NCBI GenBank assembly: GCA_934692485.1
Contig: CAKUTX010000004.1
Span: 1 to 64,000, forward strand
Direction: 5' to 3'
DNA: 64,000 nt
From: an uncultured Candidatus Melainabacteria bacterium
GTDB taxonomy: Bacteria; Cyanobacteriota; Vampirovibrionia; Gastranaerophilales; Gastranaerophilaceae
The translations under genes were made by a program, and so were the position numbers. Position 1 is the first letter of the stretch, and each line of letters opens with the position of its first letter. Positions 1-7,156 of the stretch are shown here, one piece after another. The notes under the pieces are model-generated. The model saw only the letters and a list, made by a program, of their open reading frames with translations. It ran no database searches and was not told the DNA's origin.

Positions 1-87
1 ATAAACTCCGTCCGTCCGCAAATTCGCTCAGCTCGTGTTCGCTCGAACCTAAAACAAAACTTCGTTTTGTTGGTTCTCATCCTTCTC
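1..87. repeat. Edge segment with a dispersed repeat and a hairpin
   Basis: No gene is visible. Bases 6-29 match bases 6000-6023 in the same orientation with only two differences, so this is a fragment of the GC-richer repeat family that fills 5.76-6.18 kb. Bases 53-60 and 64-71 form a perfect 8-bp hairpin (AACAAAAC/GTTTTGTT) with a TTC loop. Its role is unknown; it lacks a clear U-tract on the plus strand. Confidence 0.5.
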
Positions 88-114
88 AAAAAAAAAAGAC
101 CCACGACGGAGTCT
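88..114 (-). terminator. Intrinsic terminator of the tRNA-Arg gene
   Basis: On the minus strand AGACTC and GGGTCT pair around a six-base loop and are followed by ten T residues. It lies nine bases beyond the 3' end of the tRNA gene. Confidence 0.75.
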
Positions 115-122
115 CTTTTATT

Positions 123-196
123 TACGCGAGAAGGGATTCGAACCCCCGACCTTTTGGTTCGTAGCCAAACACTCTATCCAACTGAGCTACTCGCGC
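123..196 (-). tRNA. tRNA-Arg (anticodon ACG)
   Basis: The minus strand folds into a full cloverleaf. The acceptor stem GCGCGAG pairs with CTCGCGT, giving a G-U first pair. The D-arm is GCTCAGTTGGATAGAGT. The anticodon stem TTTGG/CCAAA holds the loop CTACGAA, so the anticodon is ACG (reads CGN after deamination to inosine). The T-arm contains GGTTCGAATCC. The 3' CCA is not encoded. An intrinsic terminator follows directly. Confidence 0.95.
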
Positions 197-298
197 TTAT
201 TCGGTTTTTGTCTTGCGACAATTCTTATACTATCAAAAAAAGATTTTTTTTCAAGTTTTTTCAAAAAAAAATTTTTTTACGGCAATATCATTAATCTT

Positions 299-326
299 TT
301 GAAAAAATAGTATGCTATTCTTTATC
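299..326 (+). promoter_or_regulatory. Candidate promoter of the LuxR-type HTH gene
   Basis: TTGAAA at 299-304 and TTTATC at 321-326 are 16 bases apart. A purine-rich AGGTAAGG at 331-338 then gives a plausible ribosome binding site for the ATG at 342. The -10 is a weak match. Confidence 0.35.
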
Positions 327-341
327 TGAAAGGTAAGGAAT

Positions 342-539
342 ATGACAAAATTAACAGATAGAGAAATCGCAATACTTAAACTTATTACACAAGGTTACGG
401 AAATTTAGAAATTAGTAAAAAAATTTTTATTAGTGTACACACTGTTAAGGCACACACAAGCGCAATTATGAGAAAACTTGGTGCTAAAAACAGAACAAAT
501 GCAGTTTATATTGCTCTGCAAGAACACTTAATTGATTAA
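342..539 (+). CDS. Stand-alone LuxR/GerE-type helix-turn-helix protein
   Basis: This 65-residue protein is almost only a LuxR-type DNA-binding domain. The family pattern LTDREIAILKLITQG, then EISKKIFISVHTVKAHTSAIMRKLG (recognition helix about residues 34-47) covers most of the chain. There is no receiver or sensor domain, so it would act as a small transcription factor or depend on a partner. It is monocistronic, with its own candidate promoter and the ribosome binding site AGGTAAGG, and is followed by the separately promoted amidase gene. The family call is secure; target genes cannot be told. Confidence 0.85.
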   Translation: MTKLTDREIAILKLITQGYGNLEISKKIFISVHTVKAHTSAIMRKLGAKNRTNAVYIALQEHLID

Positions 540-554
540 TAAAATTGTTACAAT

Positions 555-596
555 TTGATTGCTCGCTATAAAAGTTATATAATAATATTGAGCGAG
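555..596 (+). promoter_or_regulatory. Amidase promoter flanked by an inverted repeat
   Basis: TTGATT (555-560) and TATAAT (578-583) are 17 bases apart, a good sigma-70 promoter. The inverted repeat CTCGCT (562-567) / AGCGAG (591-596) brackets the -10 and the predicted transcription start. It could be an operator half-site pair. Confidence 0.6.
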
Positions 597-604
597 ATTA
601 TTTC

Positions 605-2467
605 ATGAAAAAAATATTTATTTTATTAACATTTTTATTTATTACATTATTTACATTTGTCCAACAAGTGAAGGCTGAACAACTTTTCAAGTTTACGTCA
701 GCAAACTTCGATACATCAAATTCCATAATCGTTTTATCTGCACAAGATACTGTCGGTAGTGCGGTTACATCGAATATCAAACTTGTAAAAATGGAAAACC
801 CAACTAGAGCCTATTTTGATATTGACTCTGCTATAATTACTTTTCCTAAACAAGATTGGATTTTTAACTCAGGACTTCTTAAAGAGGTAAAAATTACTCA
901 ATTCTCTGTTAATCCTCACAAAGTCAGAGTTGTCATGTACTATGAAAAAGGATTTAACCCAAACAACATTAAATTTGAACGCATAAAAAATAATATTATT
1001 ATAAAAATTAAGAACAATTCAATAGGAAATAATACATTTTTTCAAAACACATATAGAGATGAGCACTCGTCATCAAGCGACTTTTACGAATATTTAACCA
1101 TTACAACTCCAATATCACAAACTCCAGATACGGTTGTCAGCCAAATTCAAGACGCATTTAACTCGCAAAACTTTATGGCAAAAAAAGAACTTAAACTCAA
1201 TACTAAGTTCTATCTTAACAATCTTTCAATTAAACAAAACGGAGTTTTACTAAACGGATTTGGAACCGTAACGGTTGAACGACCTATGATATTGTCAAAC
1301 CCGACAAGAATTGTGTATGATTTACCAAATACACTGGTAGACAACAGATTAAGAAATAAAGAATATCGAATTAGCGATACAGAAACAGTAAAAATAGGAC
1401 AGTTCTCTGTAAACAAAGCTCGGATTGTAATAACAACTGATGCCGTAAGCGACTATATACCTATTTATTCCAGCGATAATCAATCGTTAATTATTGCGAA
1501 CTATAAAAAAACAAACAATACAACACTTTACAACAATTCTTGTAATCTTATCGGATATTCAAAAGAAAAGAATGATGCCCTAACAGAATCTATGATTTTG
1601 AAATTTGATTCAACAATGGTTCACGGTATTGATAGATATAACGATAGAATAATTATATATTTATATAATACATCTAAATATAGTGACGAAATGTTTAAAA
1701 ACGCGTACAAAAATACGACATTCAATGATGCAAAAATTGAATTGATGCCAAAAATCGGTTTAAAATTAACTATTCCTGTGGAGCAAGATGCAACGGCTAA
1801 TACTTATTTAGGTTCAGATGGCAGAAGTTTTAAAGTCACTGTAAAACAAGCAAAAAAACAACCAACCGTAACTCCGACTCCTATCATTTTAAACCCGACA
1901 AAAACAACTACCCCTAAATCTAATAATAATGGCAAAAAGAAAATTGTGATAGATGCCGGTCATGGTGGCACTGATGTTGGAGCTACAGGTGGAGGCATTT
2001 ACGAAAAAAATATAACTTTAGATGTTTCAGAAAAAGTTGAGGCTATTCTTAAACAACGTGGGTACCAAGTCAAGATGACTCGACCTGATGATAAATTTGT
2101 TTCGCTCCAAGATAGAGTTACAATAAGCGAAAATTATAATCCAGACATATTTGTAAGCATTCACGTAAATTCAAGTGTAAGGCCTGAAATTACAGGAGTA
2201 GAAACTCATTATTACCACCAATACAGTATGTCATTAGCACAAACTGTTCACTCTGCTTTTGCAAGTGCAGTTCAATCTCCGAATAGAGGTTTGTTTAAAT
2301 CTAAATTTTATGTTATAAATCATACTACATGCCCTGCAATATTAGTCGAGATTGGATTTATATCAAACGCGAATGAAAGAGCTCAGCTAATTAGCGAAAA
2401 ACGCAAACAAGCAACTGCGAAATCAATTGCAGATGGAATAGACAATTACTTTAAACAGCATAAATAG
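605..2467 (+). CDS. amiC: N-acetylmuramoyl-L-alanine amidase with AMIN domains
   Basis: This exported zinc amidase cleaves the bond between muramic acid and the stem peptide, most likely during cell separation. Residues 1-24 are a signal peptide. Two AMIN-like beta domains (about 27-140 and 200-300), which bind envelope or peptidoglycan, are followed by a diverged third repeat (about 315-415) and a Pro/Thr-rich linker. The Amidase_3 domain (about 445-618) has the expected zinc and catalytic residues: H453 in DAGHGG, E467 in YEKN, H520 in SIHVN and E582 in VEIGF. At 620 residues it is long for AmiC because of the extra N-terminal repeats. murI follows after 8 bases, so the two are probably co-transcribed. 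The symbol is by family, not proven orthology. Confidence 0.9.
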   Translation: MKKIFILLTFLFITLFTFVQQVKAEQLFKFTSANFDTSNSIIVLSAQDTVGSAVTSNIKLVKMENPTRAYFDIDSAIITFPKQDWIFNSGLLKEVKITQFSVNPHKVRVVMYYEKGFNPNNIKFERIKNNIIIKIKNNSIGNNTFFQNTYRDEHSSSSDFYEYLTITTPISQTPDTVVSQIQDAFNSQNFMAKKELKLNTKFYLNNLSIKQNGVLLNGFGTVTVERPMILSNPTRIVYDLPNTLVDNRLRNKEYRISDTETVKIGQFSVNKARIVITTDAVSDYIPIYSSDNQSLIIANYKKTNNTTLYNNSCNLIGYSKEKNDALTESMILKFDSTMVHGIDRYNDRIIIYLYNTSKYSDEMFKNAYKNTTFNDAKIELMPKIGLKLTIPVEQDATANTYLGSDGRSFKVTVKQAKKQPTVTPTPIILNPTKTTTPKSNNNGKKKIVIDAGHGGTDVGATGGGIYEKNITLDVSEKVEAILKQRGYQVKMTRPDDKFVSLQDRVTISENYNPDIFVSIHVNSSVRPEITGVETHYYHQYSMSLAQTVHSAFASAVQSPNRGLFKSKFYVINHTTCPAILVEIGFISNANERAQLISEKRKQATAKSIADGIDNYFKQHK

Positions 2468-2475
2468 AGAGAATT

Positions 2476-3270
2476 ATGAATATATCAGATAATAGACCAA
2501 TAGCATTTTTTGATTCTGGCGTAGGCGGCTTAACTGTATTTGCCAAAGTTAAAAAACTTTTACCAAATGAAAACTACTTATATTTTGGTGATACAAAAAA
2601 TATGCCATACGGAGAAAAAACAGAAGCACAACTAATAGATTTTGCTGATAGGATTTTTAAGTTTTTTGAAAGCCAAAATGCTAAAGCTGTTGTAATGGCT
2701 TGTAATACTACATCTGCCATAACCTATGAAAAATTAAAAAACAATTACAATTTTAAAATTTACCCTATAATTCAATCTGTATGCTCAACTCTGTCAAAAT
2801 TACCTGACACAAATAGCCTAGGCATCATTGCAACCCCAGCAACAATTAACTCTCACACGTATTTAAAAGAAATCTCTAAATATAATCCTAACATGAAAGT
2901 ATACGAGCTTGCAGCACCAAACTGGGTTAGAATTGTTGAAGAACACAGAATTAACCAGCCGCAAAGCATGTTGCAAATTCAAGAAATATTAGAAGAAATG
3001 GGAAAATATAATCCTGACAAAATAGTATTGGCATGCACACATTATCCATATCTTTTGAATGTTTTAAAACGTTTTTTGCCAGAAGAAAAATTTATTGATC
3101 CTTCATTATATTTTGCTCAAAATATTAAAAATAATCTTGAACAAAACAATTTATTAGGAAACAAGCACGAATTTGAGAAATTCTTTGTAAGCTCTGACCC
3201 TCAGAATTTCAAAATAGCTTCCGAATTATTCTATAAATTAAAAGCTTTACCTGAATTAAAGAATGTTTAA
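2476..3270 (+). CDS. murI: Glutamate racemase
   Basis: It interconverts L- and D-glutamate in the cytoplasm, supplying D-Glu for peptidoglycan. The protein has the family length (264 residues). It carries the N-terminal FDSGVGGLTV motif and the two catalytic cysteines, C76 in MACNTTSA and C187 in LACTHYPYL. It lies 8 bases after the amidase gene and ends tail-to-tail with the DUF3326 gene, overlapping it by 4 bases. Confidence 0.95.
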   Translation: MNISDNRPIAFFDSGVGGLTVFAKVKKLLPNENYLYFGDTKNMPYGEKTEAQLIDFADRIFKFFESQNAKAVVMACNTTSAITYEKLKNNYNFKIYPIIQSVCSTLSKLPDTNSLGIIATPATINSHTYLKEISKYNPNMKVYELAAPNWVRIVEEHRINQPQSMLQIQEILEEMGKYNPDKIVLACTHYPYLLNVLKRFLPEEKFIDPSLYFAQNIKNNLEQNNLLGNKHEFEKFFVSSDPQNFKIASELFYKLKALPELKNV

Positions 3271-4241
3271 TTATTAACTATATATTCCAAACACGAGTCA
3301 TAGTCAGGCATGACCACAATTGAAGAATTAATTTTATCAGGTGTAACATTTAAAACAGACGAATTTTCCTTCACCGCAAAGACAGGAACATTATTTTTTA
3401 TTGCTTCAAAAACAGGAGTAGACCCCATTGCATCATACGGCATAACAAGATAATCCAGATTTTTTACTGATATTTCTCCGTCTACTGATAATTTTGGAGC
3501 ATTTGACAATCCTATTAAAATACAAGGTAAAAATGTCGGAGTTATGTATTCTGAAGCAGCTCTGCCATCTACCAAATCCGAATATATTTGATAATCAATA
3601 AATGCAGGTGAATGAGCGCATGGGACATTTAATTCTTTCGAAATATAATGCGACAAAATAGCTTCTACACCTCCGACAGGGTCGGTTCCAATTCCTTGAG
3701 AATATTCAGGATTATCGCTTTCGGGTTCTTCAAATAAGCAAACAAGAGCTATCGCATCACAACCTTTTTTTAATAAAATTCTTGAAGCATCCAACATGGT
3801 TTGCGGATTTTCTACAAAACCTGTCGAAATTCCACTATCTTCAATTTTAAACCCAACTCCAACATTTTCTTTTGTGACTTCATAATAAGGAATATCTATT
3901 CCATAAACGCACTTTACAGCATTAATTGTATTTATATGAATATTCAAAACATCTTTTGGAATAGCTTTATCAAAAACAACACCAATTTTATTATTTTTTG
4001 ATGGATTTAAGTTAATATTCCCTTTGAAAAACTCATCAATAGAAAAACCTTCCACATATAGCATTTTATCATTAATCCCTGAAAAGCAGCCAGCATTAAC
4101 GACATTCGGATTAACTATAAGGTTAGAAATATTAGAAAATTTTCTTGCATAACAACTTGCATCTCCGGCATAACCGCCAATAGAAGCACCAATTCCTGTT
4201 GGAACAATAAATGCACCAAGTTTTTCACCATTCTTTAACAT
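3267..4241 (-). CDS. DUF3326 family protein (cyanobacterial type)
   Basis: Function unknown. The N-terminus GAFIVPTGIGASIGGYAGDA is the hallmark of DUF3326, a family I know from cyanobacteria and plants; later motifs DPVGGVEAILSHYIS and MPYDAMGSTPVFEA also look family-typical. I place the start at the ATG at 4241 (324 residues), not at the TTG/ATG six and five codons upstream. TATTAT ends exactly six bases before this ATG and TTAACT lies 17 bases above, with no Shine-Dalgarno sequence, which predicts a leaderless transcript. The longer start would lie inside the promoter. A cyanobacterial-type protein in a genome without photosynthesis genes suggests a housekeeping role. Confidence 0.75.
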   Translation of the reverse strand: MLKNGEKLGAFIVPTGIGASIGGYAGDASCYARKFSNISNLIVNPNVVNAGCFSGINDKMLYVEGFSIDEFFKGNINLNPSKNNKIGVVFDKAIPKDVLNIHINTINAVKCVYGIDIPYYEVTKENVGVGFKIEDSGISTGFVENPQTMLDASRILLKKGCDAIALVCLFEEPESDNPEYSQGIGTDPVGGVEAILSHYISKELNVPCAHSPAFIDYQIYSDLVDGRAASEYITPTFLPCILIGLSNAPKLSVDGEISVKNLDYLVMPYDAMGSTPVFEAIKNNVPVFAVKENSSVLNVTPDKINSSIVVMPDYDSCLEYIVNN

Positions 4242-4247
4242 ATTTAT

Positions 4248-4276
4248 ATAATACATCAAAAAAATGAGCTAGTTAA
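4248..4276 (-). promoter_or_regulatory. Promoter for a predicted leaderless DUF3326 mRNA
   Basis: On the minus strand, TTAACT (4271-4276), 17 bases, TATTAT (4248-4253), six bases, then ATG. Transcription would start at or next to the A of the ATG. Confidence 0.55.
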
Positions 4277-4358
4277 AACCTCTATTAAATTCAATATATC
4301 ATTAGGATTGAAAATACTTAAAAAATATGTTAAAATAAAGATAGTCTGAATAAATATT

Positions 4359-4363
4359 GGAGG
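4359..4363 (+). promoter_or_regulatory. Strong Shine-Dalgarno site that fixes the pilin start at 4371
   Basis: GGAGG lies seven bases before ATG 4371. The in-frame GTG at 4414 of the long downstream frame has no such site, so translation should begin at 4371 even though that frame is closed at 4431 by the repeat insertion. Confidence 0.8.
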
Positions 4364-4370
4364 ATTTTAG

Positions 4371-5682
4371 ATGAAACAAGATTTGAGAAGAGCTCTCAGG
4401 GGGGGGGGCAATCGTGAAACCCCTCGTCAATAGTGGATTTGAAGGCGCTACGCACGTAGCCCACTGTGACGAAACTAATTCCCTCGCCACTGAATGGGAG
4501 AGCAAGCCGAGCAGGGGCACGAACGAAGTGAGAGGTGAGCAAGAATCAGCGGAAACGTCCAGTTTTCGATGTGATTGCGAACGGTGCCATTTATCGCGAG
4601 GCGCAGTTAATCGTCAAAATAGAGGGGGCAAAGCAGCTTTCACCCTTGCAGAAGTATTGATAACATTGGGCATAATCGGTGTTGTTGCAGCATTAACAAT
4701 GCCTGCATTAATCACTAATATCCAAGACCGAATTCAGCAAAAACGTATTGAAAACATCAACCAAAAACTTAGTAAAGTCACAGATAAAATGGCTGTACAG
4801 AGCGGTTTGACCGGCTACGGCACGACAATGGCATTTGTCCAAGAAATGTCAAAACATATGAAAATCGCTAAGATTTGCGATAACGAACATTTAGCCGAAT
4901 GTTGGCCAACCCAAGAAGTTACCCTTAACGACGAAGGTAAAACTTGGGAAATCGCAAAAACAAAGAATGCGAAAACCTTAAAAATCTCCACAAATACTGA
5001 AGATTGGGCTGACACCGTCGGGATTGTCACAGGTGATGGCACAGGCATGATTTTGAGTTACAACAAAAAATGTGAATTTAGCGTAGATGATGGCGGTCTA
5101 AAATACGATAATTCTACAGGCAAATCCAATTCATTAGGATGTCTTTCAGGAGTTTTCGACTGGAATGGGAGCTCAAAACCAAATAAATTGGGCAAAGACG
5201 TCACAATGTTAGCTCCAGCAAGTGGTTTAGGGCAAGCATGCGCAATTGAAGTTGGTGGAAAATGTTTCACAGCAGCGTTTACACCAACACCGTTAACAAG
5301 AGCTCAATGCACAGCAGAGAAAGATAAGTTGGGGATAAAAGAATGTACCTATGACAATGATTACTGGGCCGGTGCAGTAAAACAATGTGGCGGTATAAGC
5401 AAAATGCCAACAGCAGATGATTTGGCAAAACTGGCAACAGAGTTATATGGAGTACAAATAGGAGCAAAACAAAGTATAAATAGTGGTCTAACCTTAGACA
5501 CCTCAAAAGCCTCTTCAATTGGCTTCACATCCCCAGATGAGGGATTCAATGTTTGGTCGAGAGATGAAGGAACCTATGGTTATAGTGCGGACATCCGCGC
5601 CTTCGGACCGTCGTACACATTCCCAGTCGCAAACAACCGCAACAACAACGTTTCACGTCTGGCGGTGTGTATAGGTGAGTAG
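4371..5682 (+). CDS. Type IV pilin-like protein, frame broken by a 220-base repeat
   Basis: A type IV pilin or pseudopilin would be cut by prepilin peptidase and built into a surface pilus. From ATG 4371 the leader MKQDLRRALRGGG is followed by AATCGT and a stop at 4431. The long frame, open from GTG 4414, carries the class III pilin helix FTLAEVLITLGIIGVVAALTMPALI at about 4642-4716. Its body has paired cysteines and its C-terminus resembles retroelement-diversified proteins. Removing one 220-base unit between the GGGGGCAA copies at 4404-4411 and 4624-4631 joins the two frames into a 363-residue protein with leader MKQDLRRALRGGGKAA before F(+1) and E(+5). Loss of one G from the G10 run also opens the frame. 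As written, full-length product can come only from the weak GTG or from slippage. Alternatives are a pseudogene or an assembly error in the G run. Confidence 0.8.
4399..4408 (+). repeat. Run of ten G inside the pilin leader codons
   Basis: The run lies at codons 10-13 after ATG 4371. With ten G the leader frame stops at 4431. With nine (or twelve) G it is in frame with the entire pilin, passing through the inserted repeat, which has no stop in that frame. Confidence 0.85.
4412..4631 (+). repeat. 220-base composite repeat inserted in the pilin leader
   Basis: The segment plus one flank is 220 bases, bounded by GGGGGCAA at 4404-4411 and 4624-4631. It is GC-richer than its neighbours. It is built of modules also found at 5765-6180: a near-palindrome GCTACGCACGTAGC (4447-4460), a CCCTCGCC...GGGAGAGC module (4474-4503), a 40-base module (4502-4541) and a 58-base module (4574-4632). 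Because 220 is not a multiple of three, it shifts the pilin frame. It encodes no protein of its own and looks like a non-autonomous repeat. Confidence 0.75.
5587..5679 (+). other. Candidate variable region of a diversity-generating retroelement
   Basis: From 5590, the codons run GAC ATC CGC GCC TTC GGA CCG, and 14 of the 20 codons to 5649 end in C. Five of these are AAC and most others differ from AAC only at the first two bases. The end reads NNRNNNVSRLAVC, close to the NRNNNVGFRVVC ending I know from retroelement-diversified proteins of cyanobacteria. An invariant GC-rich tail (5650-5679) could be the homing signal. No template repeat or reverse transcriptase lies in the window. Confidence 0.55.
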
Positions 5683-5730
5683 GTAGTTCTGCGCGAACCA
5701 CGGGAACTTTTTGCGGAAATAATATCAGAC

Positions 5731-5757
5731 GGGGCGGAATTCCATTCCGCCCCTTTT
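5731..5757 (+). terminator. Intrinsic terminator of the pilin gene
   Basis: A perfect 10-bp stem GGGGCGGAAT/ATTCCGCCCC with a TCC loop, followed by TTTT, lies 50 bases after the pilin stop. A hairpin at this place could also belong to a retroelement target site. Confidence 0.7.
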
Positions 5758-5759
5758 CC

Positions 5760-6180
5760 CATTACCCCTCGCCCTTGTGGGAGAGGGTGTCCGAAGGACG
5801 GGTGAGGGGTCCAATTCTGATAAGAACGACCGTCACCCTGAACTTGGTTCAGCATCGCATGAACTTTCTAAAAGAGTCTTTTTCCCCCTCTCTTTTGGTT
5901 ATTAACTGCGCCTCGCGATAAACGGCAACGTTCGCTATCCTTTCCCCTTTTCCCCCTCTCCCTAGCCCTCTCCCTCCAGGGGCGAGGGGACAAGTTTCGC
6001 TCCGTCCGTACGCAAATCCGCTCTCCCACAAAGGGCGAGGGAACTAGCACTATTCACCTCTCAATTTGTTCGCCTTCATCTCCACACCAACGTATGAGGT
6101 AGGAACCAATATTGTTACAGAAGGCTACGTGCGTAGCACTGCTCACCTCTTGCTCCGCTCGTGCCTCTGCTCGGCTTGCA
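5760..6180. repeat. Gene-free mosaic of dispersed repeats
   Basis: I see no credible gene here. It holds: CCCTCGCCC...GGGAGAGGG (5765-5788); the palindrome CTGAAC-TTG-GTTCAG (5838-5852) in a CACCCTGAACTTG context often seen in bacterial intergenic repeats; an inverted copy (5881-5938) of the module at 4574-4632; an inverted copy (6020-6048) of 4474-4503; a direct partner (6000-6023) of bases 6-29; an inverted copy of the near-palindrome (6123-6137); and an inverted copy (6140-6179) of 4502-4541. The modules appear in a different order from that in the pilin insert. Confidence 0.75.
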
Positions 6181-6190
6181 CAAATATTAT

Positions 6191-6227
6191 AAAAAAAGCC
6201 CTCACCTATTTTGGTGAGAGCTTTTTT
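6191..6227 (-). terminator. Intrinsic terminator of rplU-rpmA
   Basis: On the minus strand GCTCTCACC and GGTGAGGGC pair around AAAATA and are followed by seven T. A T-run on the other side makes it usable in both directions. Confidence 0.85.
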
Positions 6228-6243
6228 GTATCTGTAATTGATT

Positions 6244-6498
6244 TTACACAGCGTAAACACTAACTTGTTTTCTGTCACGTCTGTGTGGTTCAAATTTAAC
6301 TTGTCCATCAATCATTGCAAACAATGTATCATCTGAGCCAATTCCTACATTGTTACCAGGATGAATTTTTGTTCCTCTTTGACGAACGATAATGTTACCA
6401 GCTTTAACGATTTCACCGCCGAATTTTTTTACGCCTAAACGCTTCGCTTCGGAGTCACGACCGTTACGGGTAGAACCCATACCTTTCTTATGTGCCAT
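6244..6498 (-). CDS. rpmA: Large ribosomal subunit protein bL27
   Basis: The 84-residue protein matches L27 throughout. It starts with [20 protein letters not shown] and so lacks the cleavable N-terminal extension found in Firmicutes. It contributes to the peptidyl-transferase centre of the 50S subunit. It lies downstream of rplU in the usual order and has the strong ribosome binding site AAGGAG. Confidence 0.97.
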   Translation of the reverse strand: MAHKKGMGSTRNGRDSEAKRLGVKKFGGEIVKAGNIIVRQRGTKIHPGNNVGIGSDDTLFAMIDGQVKFEPHRRDRKQVSVYAV

Positions 6499-6609
6499 TT
6501 TTTATTCTCCTTATACTACGCATAAATCATTATATTTTATATTTATACGTGTTAGTTGTATCACTTTGTTTGAAGAGTTAAGCCCCTTCAGTATTTAATT
6601 TGAAGAAAC

Positions 6610-6960
6610 TTATGCTTCTTCTGTTGTTTCAGCAGCTTTCTTTTGTGCAGATGTTCTGATTTTTGAAATCATTACTCTTGTAAAGCCTTGTCTGTGTCCT
6701 TGTTTTTTTCTATAACCTTTTTTAGGTCTTTGTTTGTAAACAATGATTTTCTTAGCTCTATCATGTTTTACGATAGTACCTTCAGCAGATGCACCTGCAA
6801 CGTATGGTTGACCTACTTTTGATTTTTTACCGTTTACAATCATAACGACTTTGTCAAAAACTACTTTTGAATCTTTGTCGCCTTCTAATAATTCAACATC
6901 AAGGTATCTTCCTTCTTCTACTTGATATTGTTTTCCGCCTGTTTCTACAATTGCGAACAT
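6610..6960 (-). CDS. rplU: Large ribosomal subunit protein bL21
   Basis: The start MFAIVETGGKQYQVEEG and the core KRPKKGYRKKQGHRQ are diagnostic for L21, a 23S rRNA-binding protein of the 50S subunit. At 116 residues it is slightly longer than the usual 103 because of an Ala/Glu-rich tail. It heads the rplU-rpmA operon, with 111 bases between the genes, and uses the ribosome binding site AAAGGAAA. Confidence 0.97.
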   Translation of the reverse strand: MFAIVETGGKQYQVEEGRYLDVELLEGDKDSKVVFDKVVMIVNGKKSKVGQPYVAGASAEGTIVKHDRAKKIIVYKQRPKKGYRKKQGHRQGFTRVMISKIRTSAQKKAAETTEEA

Positions 6961-7041
6961 TATCTTTTCCTTTCTTTTGGGTATCGTATTTTCGTTTGAC
7001 GAAAATTTTAAAACGAGTTACCGCATACTAATACATCTGTT

Positions 7042-7070
7042 ATTATCACCTGCTAAACCCTGATTGTCAA
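7042..7070 (-). promoter_or_regulatory. Consensus sigma-70 promoter of rplU-rpmA
   Basis: On the minus strand: TTGACA (7065-7070), 17 bases, GATAAT (7042-7047). This is the best promoter match in the window and leaves a leader of about 75 bases before rplU. Confidence 0.85.
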
Positions 7071-7100
7071 GCTCTATTAACATTTATTAACTTTGTGCTT

Positions 7101-7129
7101 TTGTTATTTTGTTTGCGGTAAAATATTAT
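7101..7129 (+). promoter_or_regulatory. Promoter of the mur/ftsW operon
   Basis: TTGTTA (7101-7106), 17 bases, TATTAT (7124-7129). It lies back to back with the rplU promoter. It is downstream of the 7109 upstream ORF start, which supports the ATG at 7157 as the murF start. Confidence 0.65.
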
Positions 7130-7156
7130 GCGGAGAGATTTTTTAAAGGTTTTAAT

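Noticed and set aside
67..294. 75-codon frame reading REGIRTPDLLVRSQTLYPTELLA
   Set aside because: It is the antisense translation of the tRNA-Arg gene, a well-known false protein.
4302..4520. 72-codon minus-strand frame over the pilin start
   Set aside because: It is antisense to the pilin leader and insert, and lacks a ribosome binding site.
5580..6311. Several minus-strand frames of 60-91 codons (5580-5855, 5849-6031, 5868-6050, 6054-6311)
   Set aside because: They lie in the repeat mosaic or across the terminator, overlap one another, have no ribosome binding sites and translate repeat sequence only.
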